NCBI RefSeq assembly: GCF_002078875.1
Contig: NC_034411.1
Span: 33,312,260 to 33,376,259 of the forward strand
Direction: 5' to 3'
DNA: 64,000 nucleotides
Source: Numida meleagris
Lineage: Eukaryota > Chordata > Aves > Galliformes > Numididae
This document shows, in pieces, positions 27,752-39,566 of the stretch. The notes below the pieces were generated by a model, which was given only the letters and a program-made list of their open reading frames with translations, searched no databases and was not told the DNA's origin. Positions within the stretch are counted from its first letter, which is position 1, and each line of letters opens with the position of its first letter. The translations under genes and the position numbers were made by a program.

Positions 27752-29997
27752 GAGATAAAGTAAAGCACTGCAGAAATCAATGCCAAGAGCCCCTGCTGAA
27801 TGATAGCCTCAACATGACGTTAGAGAGGTGTCACAGAAAGAACCATCTGCAGTGTTTAGAACCGATGTTGAAAGGCGAGTTAGAGTCAAAATACTACTCT
27901 AGCGAGAAATTCTGCCCCTGAAAGCCATCACCTTCTTGAGCCACACAGATTGGATTAGACCTACACCTTTAAAGCACATTTAGCCACATATGCTATGTGA
28001 TCCAAAAGACAGAATCCGTGTGCTTATGTGCAACCAACATTAGAGGCCAGGTTTCTACTGACTACAAAAAAAACCAACAACTATTGATACATTACCTAAC
28101 AGCTACTGAGAGCTGATAATCATTCAAAGTCCAATACAATGCAAAATTTTTTGTGAAAGGCATGAAACAAATGCCCTGAAGCCTTGAGCTGAATCAGAAC
28201 TCCATGCTGATCTCCTTCCCCCTCCTGATGCTTTCTGGTTGACTTGCAAGAAGGCTGTGGACAGTACCCAAGTTCCATCCCATTCATTATGTAGGAAGAT
28301 AAGGTTTCCAAATCCAGCTTCGTAAACTTAAGACAGTCAACTGACCTTGGATGTGCTGTAGTCAATAAATGGGCTAAAAAGTCTGTGTCTCATGCCACTG
28401 AGTCCTGATTAACCTGATTTAGCTAAAACAAGAAGAATCTGTACTTGTAAGATGGAACCTCATAACGCTATAGCAAAGAGAGACAGTTTGCGATTCCCTG
28501 AGTTATTCTTCCTTCCCTATCACTCACATCAAATACATCCATTTAAACAAAATCTATCTACAGGGTTCAACTATTAACTATTAACTAATTGTATATCAAC
28601 ATCATACTTAACTATTAAGGAAAACAGGCAGAAACTTTTGATCTTAATATTTCAAAATATATAATTCCCAACATAGGGAAAAAGGTACTTCACATAGCTT
28701 TGAGGATATCACAAGAAAAAAAAAAAGTTCTCTTGAACTTTTCTTGAACTTAACCTTCCATTTCTAACCTTCAGTTAAGATTCCTCCCCTTGTAAATAAT
28801 TTTATGCATTTTAAATTCATCTGCTCACCAAGAAAAGAGCATCTGTTTAAACAAAAGAAAGAGATTAGTGGCGTCTACTGTCTGTGACAGGGAAACAGTC
28901 AAGCTTTGATAAAGCCACGCTTCAAGTTTGCCTCTACTGTTCTCAGAAACAACAGCTGTTCCCTCCAACTTTCCTAAGCATTAAGCTTTTCTGCATGACC
29001 TTGAAGACTTACAAAGATGCAAAATTATTCCAGACATTTGGAAACTTTCTTAAAGCAATGCACAGTTTTCCCTGTGACTTCCTTTTTATGGGTAGACTCA
29101 TTTAATGCATATTAGTTAAGCTCAGGGGCAGTCACCTGAGACATTACTCTTTCTTCTACAGGTAGTATCATATAATTAGAGCTCAAAAAAACACTCTAGA
29201 ATTGATGAAGGTTAACTAATTAAACAGTCCAGAAATTCTTATAAGCGTGAAATCAAAGGGAAAAAATCCATTGCCAACTCCTAAGAAAACTTCAGCTCTT
29301 TAGTATCCAGTTATATTTTTTTAATAAAATATTAAATTTAAAATGTTCTTTAAATAAACTTAGAATCAAATTTTTAATATCTTCTTATGAGAGCCCTTTT
29401 AGAAGAACACAAATCAGACAAAAGAGTAAAGCACTGGCAATTACTTAAGTCAAAAACCAACGATTCTTTCCCTCTTTCTTTCCCCTTTTTCTTTCCATTT
29501 CACTTAATTCTGTGCACCATCAGGTCAGCAGGCTACCATTTGTTAGCTCCTGAATTCCTGTGCTAACTCTTGAGGTATTTGCATCTCAAGTTGAAGATGT
29601 GAAGCATCAAAGTAATCAAAGGTGATTACCAGCATTCAAAAATCATGAGGCAGATCAAAAAGACCACAAGATTCCCTTCAGAATTATGACTTTGAAAATA
29701 GTGTGTTTCTAGTGCATGTTTTCTGCTTTCTTTGGAGTCCACAGCTACAACAGTTTTTAGGTTTTCATCTTGAACAAGTTCATTTGATTAAAGAGAAAAA
29801 AGGAAAGTGCAAGTTCTTACAGATTCCCAGGAGTCAGAGTGCCTAAATATGAAGGGCTTATGACCAACCCAAGTTACTGGCATGGGCGGTGCAGCCACTT
29901 GAAATTTGTGCTATGTGGAGTAGTCTCAGAGAGCGTCACACAGCTATTCAAGTTCAAATGGAAAATCTGATAAAAATAATGATGTAAAAACTTATGT

Positions 29998-30296
29998 GAC
30001 TATGATGAGAGGAAATGGATGGGGCCAGACTCTTTTCAGCAGTGCCCAGTGACAGAACAAGACAGCAATGGGCACAAACTGGAACACAGGAAGTTCCATA
30101 TGGACATGAGGAAAAACTTCTTTACTTTGAGAGCAACAGAGCGCTAGAACAGGCTGCCCAGAGAAGCTGTGGAGTCTCCTTGTCTGAAGAAATTCAAAAC
30201 CCACCTGTACACTTTCCTGTGTAACCTACTCTGGTGGAACCTGTTTTATCAGGATTGTTGGAGTAGAGGTCCCTTCCAACCCCTACAATTCTTTGA
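29998..30296 (+). mobile_element. CR1 LINE, 5'-truncated 3' end, plus strand
   Basis: About 300 bp matches the 3' end of chicken CR1 as I know it. It reads in order: a GGGCCAGACTC segment, a block specifying the ORF2 C-terminal pattern (GAACAGGCTGCCCAGAGAAG), and the terminal GTCCCTTCCAACCCCTACA region. It ends near the short ATTCT-type 3' repeat unit that CR1 uses instead of poly-A. The 5' part, including endonuclease and reverse transcriptase, is absent, as usual for CR1 copies. No target duplication is expected. Any open frames here belong to this relic. Confidence 0.92.
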
Positions 30297-31362
30297 CAAA
30301 AAGAAACATTCAGAAACCCTGAGTACTGATGCAGCCTGGAGAATTTTATGAGACAGTAATTAATGCATAACAGGCTATCGTCTCACTGGCTCAGAAAAAT
30401 GCAGTCAATTAGAAGTGAAATGCATGACTCTGTAAGGACAGCTCACGGATCTAATGGAGGTGCAGGGAGGAAACCAATGAAGATTACAGAAGGCAAGTTA
30501 AAGCTTGCAGAAAGAGAAGAATAAAGGCAACAAAACAGAATGAGTAATTGCTAGCTACAGGGACTACAGGGTGTGAGAAAGTCTTTATCAATTACAGAAA
30601 AGAAAAGAGGGCAAAGTAAAAGCTGAGAAACTTACTCTGTTCTTAGCTAGGTGGGCACCCCTTTCTCTCAAATTAGTTAGGTGTGGAGGGAACTCTAGAG
30701 AATATGTCATAAGGAAAAAAAAATTGAATAACCAAAGGACAGATACGTTATTTTTCCTTCTCTGATTCCCATTCAGAGTGACTTCTGTTCACAGGTTTAT
30801 CAGGAGATTATGTCTCACTGACAACTTTTGCTGAAGGAACAGAAGATACAGTATCTGTAGGGAGAACAGATCAGTGAACATTCTGGGGCAGATAAAGCAA
30901 TGCTGATTTACACCACCTAAGTATACGTGTACTACCTACTGAAATACCTTGTCATTGTCCATGACAATATCAAGTCAGATTTATAGCTTACTCCTTTTCT
31001 GAAGCATACAAGAAAGAAATACAAAAGAAAAAATAATACAAACCAACCAACAAAACAACCCTTCCCTTATTCCCTACATAGCCCATGTAAGAAGTACTTA
31101 CTGCAGTCTCTCTATTTGGGGGAACATTATTATTCTCTCAGTGTTATTCTGAAGCAGGAATAAAAAGTAAATGAAGAGATCCAGGTGAGAGGCAAGGCTA
31201 TCAACCACCACATTACTCAACATGATAGGAAGGAGCAGCTCACTCTCTATACATAGTGATTACACTAAAACAAGCATAACAGAAATGAGACCTTTATCAA
31301 CGAGATATGCAAGTACAGCTGAGGGTTACCTCTAGCCCTAGATATCTGGAATGACTACTGAC
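30297..31362. other. Non-coding spacer between CR1 fragments
   Basis: About 1 kb of AT-rich, purine-rich sequence with no recognisable gene or repeat. Confidence 0.5.
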
Positions 31363-31580
31363 TTAGAATCATAATGTTCAGAAAAGACCACTAATATCAT
31401 CTAATCCAATTGCCAACCCATTTCTACCATGCCCATTAAACCATTTCCCTTGGTGCCACACCTAACATGTTACTTGAACACCTCCAGGGACAGTGACTCC
31501 TCCACCTCCCCGGGCAGCCTGTTCCAATGCCTCAGAACTCTTTTCTGAGAAGAATTTTTTCTAATACTCAACCTTTGCTA
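31363..31580 (-). mobile_element. CR1 LINE 3' fragment, minus strand
   Basis: Read on the minus strand this is a diverged CR1 3' terminus. The edge near 31363 (TTAGAATCATAATG) is the reverse complement of the CR1 terminal repeat. It is followed by the standard order of CR1 blocks (CATCTAATCCAATTGCC, ACCTCCAGGGACAGTG, CCCCGGGCAGCCTGTTCCA) and ends at the AGAATTTTTTCTAATA block. It is truncated at its own 5' side near 31580. It lies head-to-tail with an older CR1 piece on the same strand just downstream. Confidence 0.88.
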
Positions 31581-31619
31581 ATTACTGCAGCATAGCAATT
31601 ACAATAAACTAGTTTAGCA

Positions 31620-32100
31620 TAGTATGGGTCATGTGAAGATTCCCACTCCAGGATTCCCTACACAGCCCTGCATCTGATGACCTCTAGCTTGAAGTTAGCA
31701 TGCCTCAGAGCATTGTGTTACTTGGTCTTCACACCAACTTCAATCACTCTTATATTAAACTTTTTCTTAATGTCTAGTGAAAGTTTCAATGGTCTAGTGT
31801 AAAACCATTAATTCTTCCTCAGTTCTGACTAGTGAAAATAATAGGTACTTATTCTGAACTCTGTATGAATTTGCAGACTTCTATCAGATTTCCACTCTAG
31901 CCTGAAGAGGTTTCTTTCTCTTGATTTCTTCCTCTCTGCCAATTATAATTCCTAACTCCTCAATCTAATTACAAGTTTCTGTCTGTTTTAATCATTTCTT
32001 TGAAAAACATTCTTCCAACAATCAATGTTTCTGTTGAGGACTCAATACACAGTCCAGATCATTGTTGCTGAGTGAAGAAGAATAGCGTGTCTTTTTAAAA
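31620..32100 (-). mobile_element. Old, heavily diverged CR1 LINE fragment, minus strand
   Basis: Several weak blocks occur in the same order as in CR1 consensus (reverse orientation). They are TTTTTCTTAATGTCTAGTG and TGTAAAACCATTAATTC (about 31760-31815), an ATCAGATTTCCACTC...CCTGAAGAGG block (about 31883-31910), and a GAGGACTCAATACACAGTCC block (about 32036-32056) corresponding to the CR1 'cacagtactccagg' region. Individually they are weak; the colinearity is what supports the call. It appears much older than the adjacent CR1 at 31363-31580. The edges are approximate. Confidence 0.5.
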
Positions 32101-35100
32101 AATATTATATCATAATTGCGTTAGCTTGAATTTGGTGTATCAGTTACTATCTCTGCTAATAACAGAACACCTCCATCAGAGGTCATGTCCCACCCCTTCC
32201 ACCCCCTATATTCAGAGAACGAATATTTCTCTCCACATCTGTTCATTTTTATGATTATCTATGACCACAGCTGTACTATATAAGAATACAGCCCAAACCA
32301 ATGAAGACACAATCAGACACAGCCAGATTTGCCAAGATTGCACCTTGAATACAGGATAAAATGGCTCATTCATGACTTAGACTCTATATTACAGATGTAG
32401 TTGAGTCATCACTCAGCCTTCTTGATCCCATAGGCCAGAATAGCTTCTGATGTAACTTTCAGCATATGAAGCAGCTGCACCTGGCTGAAGCATCTGAGAG
32501 CATCAGAAAACCATCACAGTGTTTCATAGCAAGGAGTGTAATGAGTAATAGGCCTCTGCATCACAACGATCCCCACTTGGGAACACAATATCCCATCGGC
32601 ATTCTTCAGCCTTACACCCTCCACCTCTTCTTCATGCCCCCATGGGGATATGCACACAAGCCAAAGACAATGAAAAGGTCCAAAAACAATAACTTTCAAT
32701 TATTAGAAAATAAGTGCAATCAGGCTGTATGCCACATCTCTTGCACCTTGACAACAGCTTGCACATCAAAAATCAGAATAATCCTATTCAACATGTCTAG
32801 GCACACAAAAAAATTTGCATTTCCTCCTTTCTCTCAGTTCTGTAGCTGTAGCACTCACTGGCTGTGCCTTATCCAGACACTGCTATATCATCTGTGTATG
32901 AGTACCATGAGGAGCAACTGAGTAATCCCAAATAGCTGCAACTGCTCCAATCACAAGCTCTCTAGTAGCAAAGGGAATTAGAAAAATTACTGAATAACTG
33001 CTACAACTCATCTCTCCCCAGATGTCAGTCCCCCTGTATTATGCTCACTAGATCATGGAAAACAGCGACTCACAACAATCTCTAATAATACTAACCTCCT
33101 AAATTTTCATATCGTTCTAGCCCAGTGACTGAGGACCATAGAATACTGATATACAATTACAAAATAGAAGATAACTGAAGTTTGTGACTCAGTGAGAATA
33201 ACTCATTCACTGCAAATTCAGAAAATAGCTCTTTTTTTTCCTTTGTGGAAGGAAAATGTTTCATTCTCCATAACAAAACATTAAGATACAAGTGCTCCAT
33301 ACTATCAGCATCACCCTTACAATATTTTGAGATTTTTAAAGACTTTGCTAACTTGTCATGTCTATAAAGGTAATCCGGTGCCTTAGAAGGCATAAGCCTC
33401 AAGCACCTTTTGCCAGTCTCAGCACCTGAAGTTTTTGTAACCTGCAGAAACTTCTTTCCAACCTACCTCAGGATTACGTAGGATAGAAGAAACTCTAAGC
33501 AATTGCTGGAAAGGAAATGAAATTATCGTATGCAGTTACCAGGGATCCCACTGGGTTTTCCATGCAATTGGTGAAAGCTTCATTCAAGCCTGAATCACAT
33601 CGTTAGATATATTTTAAGACTGAACAGTTCTTTTGAAACTACATAGCAAATTTTCAAATTGGACATTTTTGTACTTCCAACATTCCAGGTCTTACAAAAT
33701 GTATTATGTTTCATACAAGTTCAGGTAGGATCTGGGGCAAATGTGTTTTAAAGTTAGCAATCAGAATGACTGCTCTCTGATTTCAGTCAAAAGAATGGAT
33801 AATACTGTCCTTTCAGTTCCCCTGATACATTTATTTCACTGAACTTCGTGGAACTGAAAATGAAAGAGAATTTCACATCTATTTTTTGTCTAGCATGGAG
33901 TATTTCCATGTTGGTACAATATATACTATGCTTAGTGATTAAAAATCACATATTCATATTTCACAAAAGCTCAGGCTCTGTTTTGTTAGTTGTATTTAAA
34001 GGCCATGGAGCTCTTCTACACTGGTAGCATTTGTGTGGTTAGAGAGGTGCTTTTGCTGACTCAGGCTTTCTGAAACTCAAAGCCTGAGGGTCAAAGAAAA
34101 AATCTCTGTGCTGCATCCATTTTTACCAGTAATCTAGAGACTCAAGGTATTTGGTAATATTATGTTCAGTCAGGGAGGGAATACAAATATCTCCTTTTTT
34201 GTTACTGTAGACTTTAAGTTAATTTTCCTGACATGGCAGTAAATATGAAGATAGAAAAAGTGTTGAAAGCATATCACTCAGTGAAATGGAATTATTTTAT
34301 TTTCAATCACATGCAGTACTTAGAAGGTGAAATCTACTTCATTTTCTGATGGTATTCCTCTCCTTCCATTTTTGAAAGCTTTGTGCACGAGATAACAAAG
34401 GGAAAAGATTTACACTCCTCAGATTAGTTAGAAAAAAAAGAAAATACAGCACAATGAATGCAGCATTGATCTAAGTAGGTATTGTTCTACACAAAAAGAC
34501 AACATTTAATCTCTAGAGAGCAATCTGACACAATTAAGTTTGTACAGAAACCTAGTTAGCAGCCCAGTCTAAATGTTATATTTAGCATGCATAATTTCAT
34601 ACTGTTCACTTAATCAGGTACTAGTCATGTAAATAACTTGTTAGAAGAAACAAAATGCATAGGCTTTACAAGGACCTGTAACAGATAAGAGACAATTCCT
34701 CTGCTATTTCAGGCAGCCAAGTTATGAGTCATAAGCTTAGTAAGCTTTTAAAAATTGTAGTTGGCTGGTCTTGCAAGCCCAGTTGGGAAACTGGACCAGA
34801 ATGATATACCGCTCACAGTAAAAAAGCTTTCATTTAATTTCCTTCTTAAGTGAGGTGATATATCAAATTTCTTTCTACAGTTATTTATTTATTCATTTCT
34901 TGTATTGGGTAATTACTCACTTTGCAGTTTAAGTGGTTAATTGCAAGTTGTATTTTATGAATTACAAATGGTTATACTTGAAAAGTAAAAGGTTGCACTT
35001 AATTTTTATGGGATAGGCTTGTATTGTTTTTCTGTTGCTAAATAATGCTAAAATATTTTAACACAGTAATGAAATAACAAATGGAATTGTAAGGACTGGA

Positions 35101-35795
35101 TTTTATAAATTGCAGTGTTTGGTCTATCAGAACAAACATTACTGCCATCTCAGAGACTCTAGTACCTTCTTACTCTGCAACTTCTTGGTTAATCTCTACT
35201 TTAGCATTAATATTGTGGCTAGATATGTGGTAATAAATACAAATGTTTCAAACTCCTAGTCACAGGCCTCCCCAGTTCCTAGACCGTAGTAAATACTTCT
35301 TGATGTTTCATATGGATATGGAAGAGGCAGATATTAAGGCCTGTCAGAAAGCAAATGCTGTAAATCCCATAAGAACTAAATATTACTGATTCTAGCAAAG
35401 AAATACATAAAGACCCACTAAAGGAAGAATTTGTGCTTAAAGATTTTTGTGAGTGTCTGTATCAACAACCAGGTGCTACAGGCATTTACAAAGTTTCTCA
35501 TCTCACCCTGGAGACAAATCAGCACATAATTTTGCTCCTGTCAAATCTTTCACTGTATTTTTCTCTGCTTGCCCTTTCTTACAATCTTCTAATTGTTGGT
35601 GCCCTATTAATTAGCTTCTGCCTCAGAAAATTATGCTCTCCATTCACCCAATAACCAAATGGTTAAAATATGCAATTATTTTGGGAAACATTGAAAAACA
35701 CCCTTTTCCAATGGCACCATTCATATCACACATGATGTGACCTACCGTTTAGAGATTACAGGCTTCTCAAGCCTTTCAGAGACAGGGCGTCTGAG
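32101..35795. other. Non-coding stretch, includes the longest open frame and one CNE-like block
   Basis: No gene is recognisable. The longest open frame of the window (32466-32921, plus, 151 codons) lies here. It has no known domain, is Cys/His/Ser-rich in a random-looking way and has no splice or promoter context, so I do not call it a gene. The block at about 34.86-35.16 kb has low CpG and many TAAT/ATTA cores and may be a conserved non-coding element. Confidence 0.5.
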
Positions 35796-36050
35796 CATAG
35801 AATCACAGAATCACCAAGGCTGGAAAAGAACTTTAAGATCATCCAGTCCAAACATCCACCTACTGCCAATATTTCCCCACTAAATTATGCCCCTCAGTAC
35901 AACATCCAGACATTTCTTGAACAACTCCAGGGATGGTGCCCATCTCCCTGGGCAGCCCATTCCAGCGCCTGACCACTCTTTCAGAGAATAAATTTTTCCT
36001 AACATCCAACCTGAACCTCCCCGATACAACTTGAGGCACATTTCCTGCTT
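35796..36050 (-). mobile_element. CR1 LINE 3' end, minus strand
   Basis: This begins with CATAGAATCACAGAATCACC, the reverse complement of the CR1 3' terminal repeat. It continues through CR1 blocks for the 3' UTR and the ORF2 C-terminus (AACTCCAGGGATGG, CCCTGGGCAGCCCATTCCAG). On the minus strand about 35860-36050 still reads like the end of the CR1 ORF2 product (segments [19 protein letters not shown] and NGLPRE), so it is among the better preserved copies. It is cut off near 36050, about 15 bp from the mariner MITE at 36065. Confidence 0.92.
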
Positions 36051-36064
36051 TCAAAAAAAGTCTA

Positions 36065-36614
36065 CATAGGCCACCCCGAAAGTAATGCCTCCTATTTATT
36101 TCCATGGAAACTACAAAAGATATAAAGACCATAATAACACTATTTAATAGAGCAAATTCTTACTTACAAAACCGTATTTTTCAGCATAGTCACCACCATT
36201 AGCTATGCATTTTCACCTGGAATGAACAAAAGCATGCCACACTCATAAGTATCTGCACCAGTGGAGGTGACTCCCTGTCACCACCACTGAAATGTAAAAC
36301 CCACTACTACACTGTGCTCATGTACACTGTTTGGTCACCAGAAACATTCAGCAAATGTTGATAAATGTTAATGGGTGCCTTTTTTTTTCCACCCATAGAA
36401 GAATTCAGTGTTACACTTTTTAATTCATACACATTTCCAAGTCAGACGTCATTGTGCCAGACTGCCCCTCTGCTGCCATCTGTCACACAACAACAAAACA
36501 TAATTGAATACTGGTGGGAAGGTTCAAACTCTACTACCATACCACCAACATCCACCTCTAACGTCGTGGGTCAACATAATAAAATGGAAGGCTTTACTTC
36601 AGAGTAGCCCTTGT
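36065..36614 (-). mobile_element. Complete mariner-type MITE (Galluhop/Mariner1_GG type), 550 bp
   Basis: The element is bounded by a TA on each side (36063-36064 and 36615-36616), the mariner target duplication. Imperfect terminal inverted repeats of about 30 bp face inward (left GGCCACCCCGAAAGTAATG; right, reverse complemented, GGGCTACTCTGAAGTAAAG). The minus strand carries decayed pieces of both ends of a mariner transposase. The N-terminal helix-turn-helix part lies at about 36450-36313. A C-terminal tail with the typical CIANGGDY pattern lies at about 36210-36175. The central catalytic DD34D domain is deleted: the copy is 550 bp against roughly 1.2-1.3 kb for autonomous mariners. It contains stop codons and makes no protein. 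Its right 302 bp are shared with the fragment at 3964-4265. Confidence 0.9.
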
Positions 36615-39546
36615 TATTAGCTCAGTCTTTACCATCCTTGAAAACTATTAAAATTGTCCACAACTTTTACGGCACCAGAAAAGTTATGACTAAAAGTTAT
36701 GAGGAACACCAACAGCAGTAAGTTGTATCATTTCCAACCAGAGCAGATGTTTGCAAGGTTCATTGTGCCAATGACTCTTGTACAGCGGAAGGTGCCAGGA
36801 AGTAAATTCCTCACAAGAAATAGCATTTCTCTGCAATCCAGAACTAGGTTGCTATATCCCTCAAAATGGTCAGGCCACAACTTTTTTGCAGTGCTTCCAG
36901 GAAAAAAAAAAACAAAAACTTTCATTGGTAGCTACCTTCTTACAGTAAGAAGTAAAGCACACACTTAGGATCTACTGAATTCCACAATTATATGCTTGGC
37001 CAGTCTGCCAAACAGCACATTCCTCTGCTAAAGCCCAGGTGGAGACGCCGTTAGGAAATCAAACAATCTCATTCTGGACAGACTGTTACATGCACTTCCC
37101 TTCAGGCATTTTCTTAATCTTGTGCATTCCAGAAGCATTGCCCCAGATTGCTTCCACATCAGTCATGGAGAGGAATGGAGACACAGTCAGGAAAGGCTTT
37201 CTCTTCTCTAATGAAAATTAGAATTCTTCTTTAACACCGATATGCCATAATGCAGCATAATGCAGGCACTCAGGCCAATTCCCAAAATTTGAGAAGCTTT
37301 CTTCTGCCATAAACTGTAACGGGACACAGAAAGAAAAAAAAAAAAATCTATATCCACACAATATTCAATATTCTGTAGAATGGGTCTGATCTTATTCTAC
37401 AACCTATCAAATATACAACTTTAAACTATATAACAGACACATATACATCCATGAACAGTTCAAAATCTGAGTGTGTCATGATTTGCTCAGTCTGCTTAGA
37501 TCCAGCCATCTAACATGAAAAGTATATTTCTAACTCACTTTTAAAAATACATCTAAAATTACATATAAAATGAGACAGTTATTTTTTTCTTGTTATACTT
37601 TTCTGAGAATTCCTCATACGTAAAAAAAAAAAAGAATTCTAAACCTCAACATCACACGCACATCTGAAAAAGAACTACAAAATCACTCAGACATGACTCT
37701 GGAAGACGGAGAGGTAGCTTTCTGTTTTTCACACTCAAGATGAAAAACGATCAACATTAAGACAGTACATTCTGGTTCCAACAGATGACTTTTTACAGTG
37801 CACTTTTGACCTTATTTCTCATAATGATGTCTTTCCCTTTTCAGTGCTGATTACCAGTGATTCTGACTGCAACTCATCTCAGTTATATAAAAATATGGTC
37901 TTGCTGGGAGGCAGTTATTAATGGCCATTAACCCCTCATGCAGAGGATCATTGCATTCTGTATGAAGGAGATGCACAGAGTGAGAAATGGAAGAGACTTA
38001 CTTCACTGTATGCTTTTCAGAGCTTCTTTATACTTAGGTCTCAATAACTCAGAGTTTTCCATTAGAAACATGTTTTCTTAACATCTAAACATAATATCTG
38101 ATATGCAGCTTTTCACTAACTGACCACCTAGCATGAAGAAATCCAACAAGTATTTGATTTCCAAGTGTCAAATTAACCTTCAAAAAATAGTTTACAAAAA
38201 TGTTTTTAAAAGGAAATAATGTAATTTTGACTCACAAAAACATGTAGTACAATAACTGTTGTTAAAATACTATCATTTTACCTGTTGTATATCCGATTCC
38301 ATGGCAACATAGCTTCCTCTTCGCTAGACACAAAAATTCAAGTCCCCACCTTCAGCAGATTACTCCAAACATCGTTTTAGTTTCAGTCAGGCTTTAATTT
38401 GAGGGTTCATTGTATGCCTAAGGCTGAACTTAGCCCTCTATGTAGGCGATTCTCAGGTAATTCTCACCCAAACAGTGGTTATGTCTGAGATTTTTCCTGC
38501 AAACGTCAGTACTGTTGGAAATTGGAATCATTTTAAAAGAATATACTTAGGAAAGAGAAGGTATGTAACTAGAACACAATGTTCTATGTTGATTTTTTTT
38601 AACATGCTTTGTATTATCTGTCTCCCTTATTAGTTACCCGATATTCATAAAAGGTTGTAGATCCTACTACTGGTGAACAAACACGTAGTTTATCCCATTA
38701 ATATCTGATTTAGCTTAAAAACTTGTTTTTATTTCCTTATGTCTATATCACCCTGATTTTCTTTGATCATTACTTTTTTACAACAGACACCTGTGTTCTG
38801 CTATACCTGACAACTCTTTTTGACAGTTTTATCTGATAAAATATTTAACAGGAAGTTGTGACTTCTCCTCTTATCCTTCTGATTTTTTTCCATATAAGAA
38901 ATCTGACTTTTTACTAATAACACAGGAAATTAGAGTCAGCTGTAAGAATCGCTAAACAAGGCTTGATATACAACATTTTAACACTCACTGTCTGCGAGAG
39001 CAAGAATTCCGTGAATACTAGTATCTCTAGTCACAGGGGAGCAGGATCATGCGTGCCATTATGTTAATACTTTGCTCAGTTTAACACTTAAATTTTGCCC
39101 AGCACTACGTACTAAGATGACAAAACCATCACTGATAGCTTAGTTATTTTCCTGGTTTGCACTGATTTACAGGTAGGTAAAACAACAATTTGAATAGAAT
39201 ATTTATGGATTTAACTCTAGAAATGCTGTTTATAACAAAACAATTACGTAATCAGAATTGTGGTGCAGATGTTTATGCTGCTGAACTATGTACTGATATT
39301 TAAAATTCTACTCTCAATTGGGCAAATATCAATTGATACACCAACTACTGCCAATAAGAATTGGTGTTTTATGAAGTGTGTCATCCATCTGTCTATTTAA
39401 TGGGGAAGTAATATTGTCCAATTAGTCCAAAGCTGGCAGCACCTCAGAAGTTAATTATAAATACTTTCCACAATGTAATCTAATGTTTTAAAATACACTT
39501 TATTTATCATGTGGAATTTTTCAGTTTTCATACCTTTCAGGAAAAG

Positions 39547-39566
39547 TTTTTTTTTTTTTTTTTTTT
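39547..39566. repeat. Poly-T tract (20 bases)
   Basis: An uninterrupted T run. No retroelement body is recognisable on either side. Confidence 0.9.

Larger units (their letters stand above)
25414..29997. other. Non-coding stretch, only homopolymer tracts seen
   Basis: No recognisable exon or transposon. It contains a 22-T run (25904-25925) and a 17-A run (27735-27751). Open frames are below about 85 codons and show no family resemblance. Confidence 0.55.

Noticed and set aside
32466..32921. Longest open frame in the window (151 codons, plus strand)
   Set aside because: No domain, no family resemblance, random-looking composition, no promoter, splice or polyadenylation context. One frame of this length is plausible by chance in 64 kb read in six frames.
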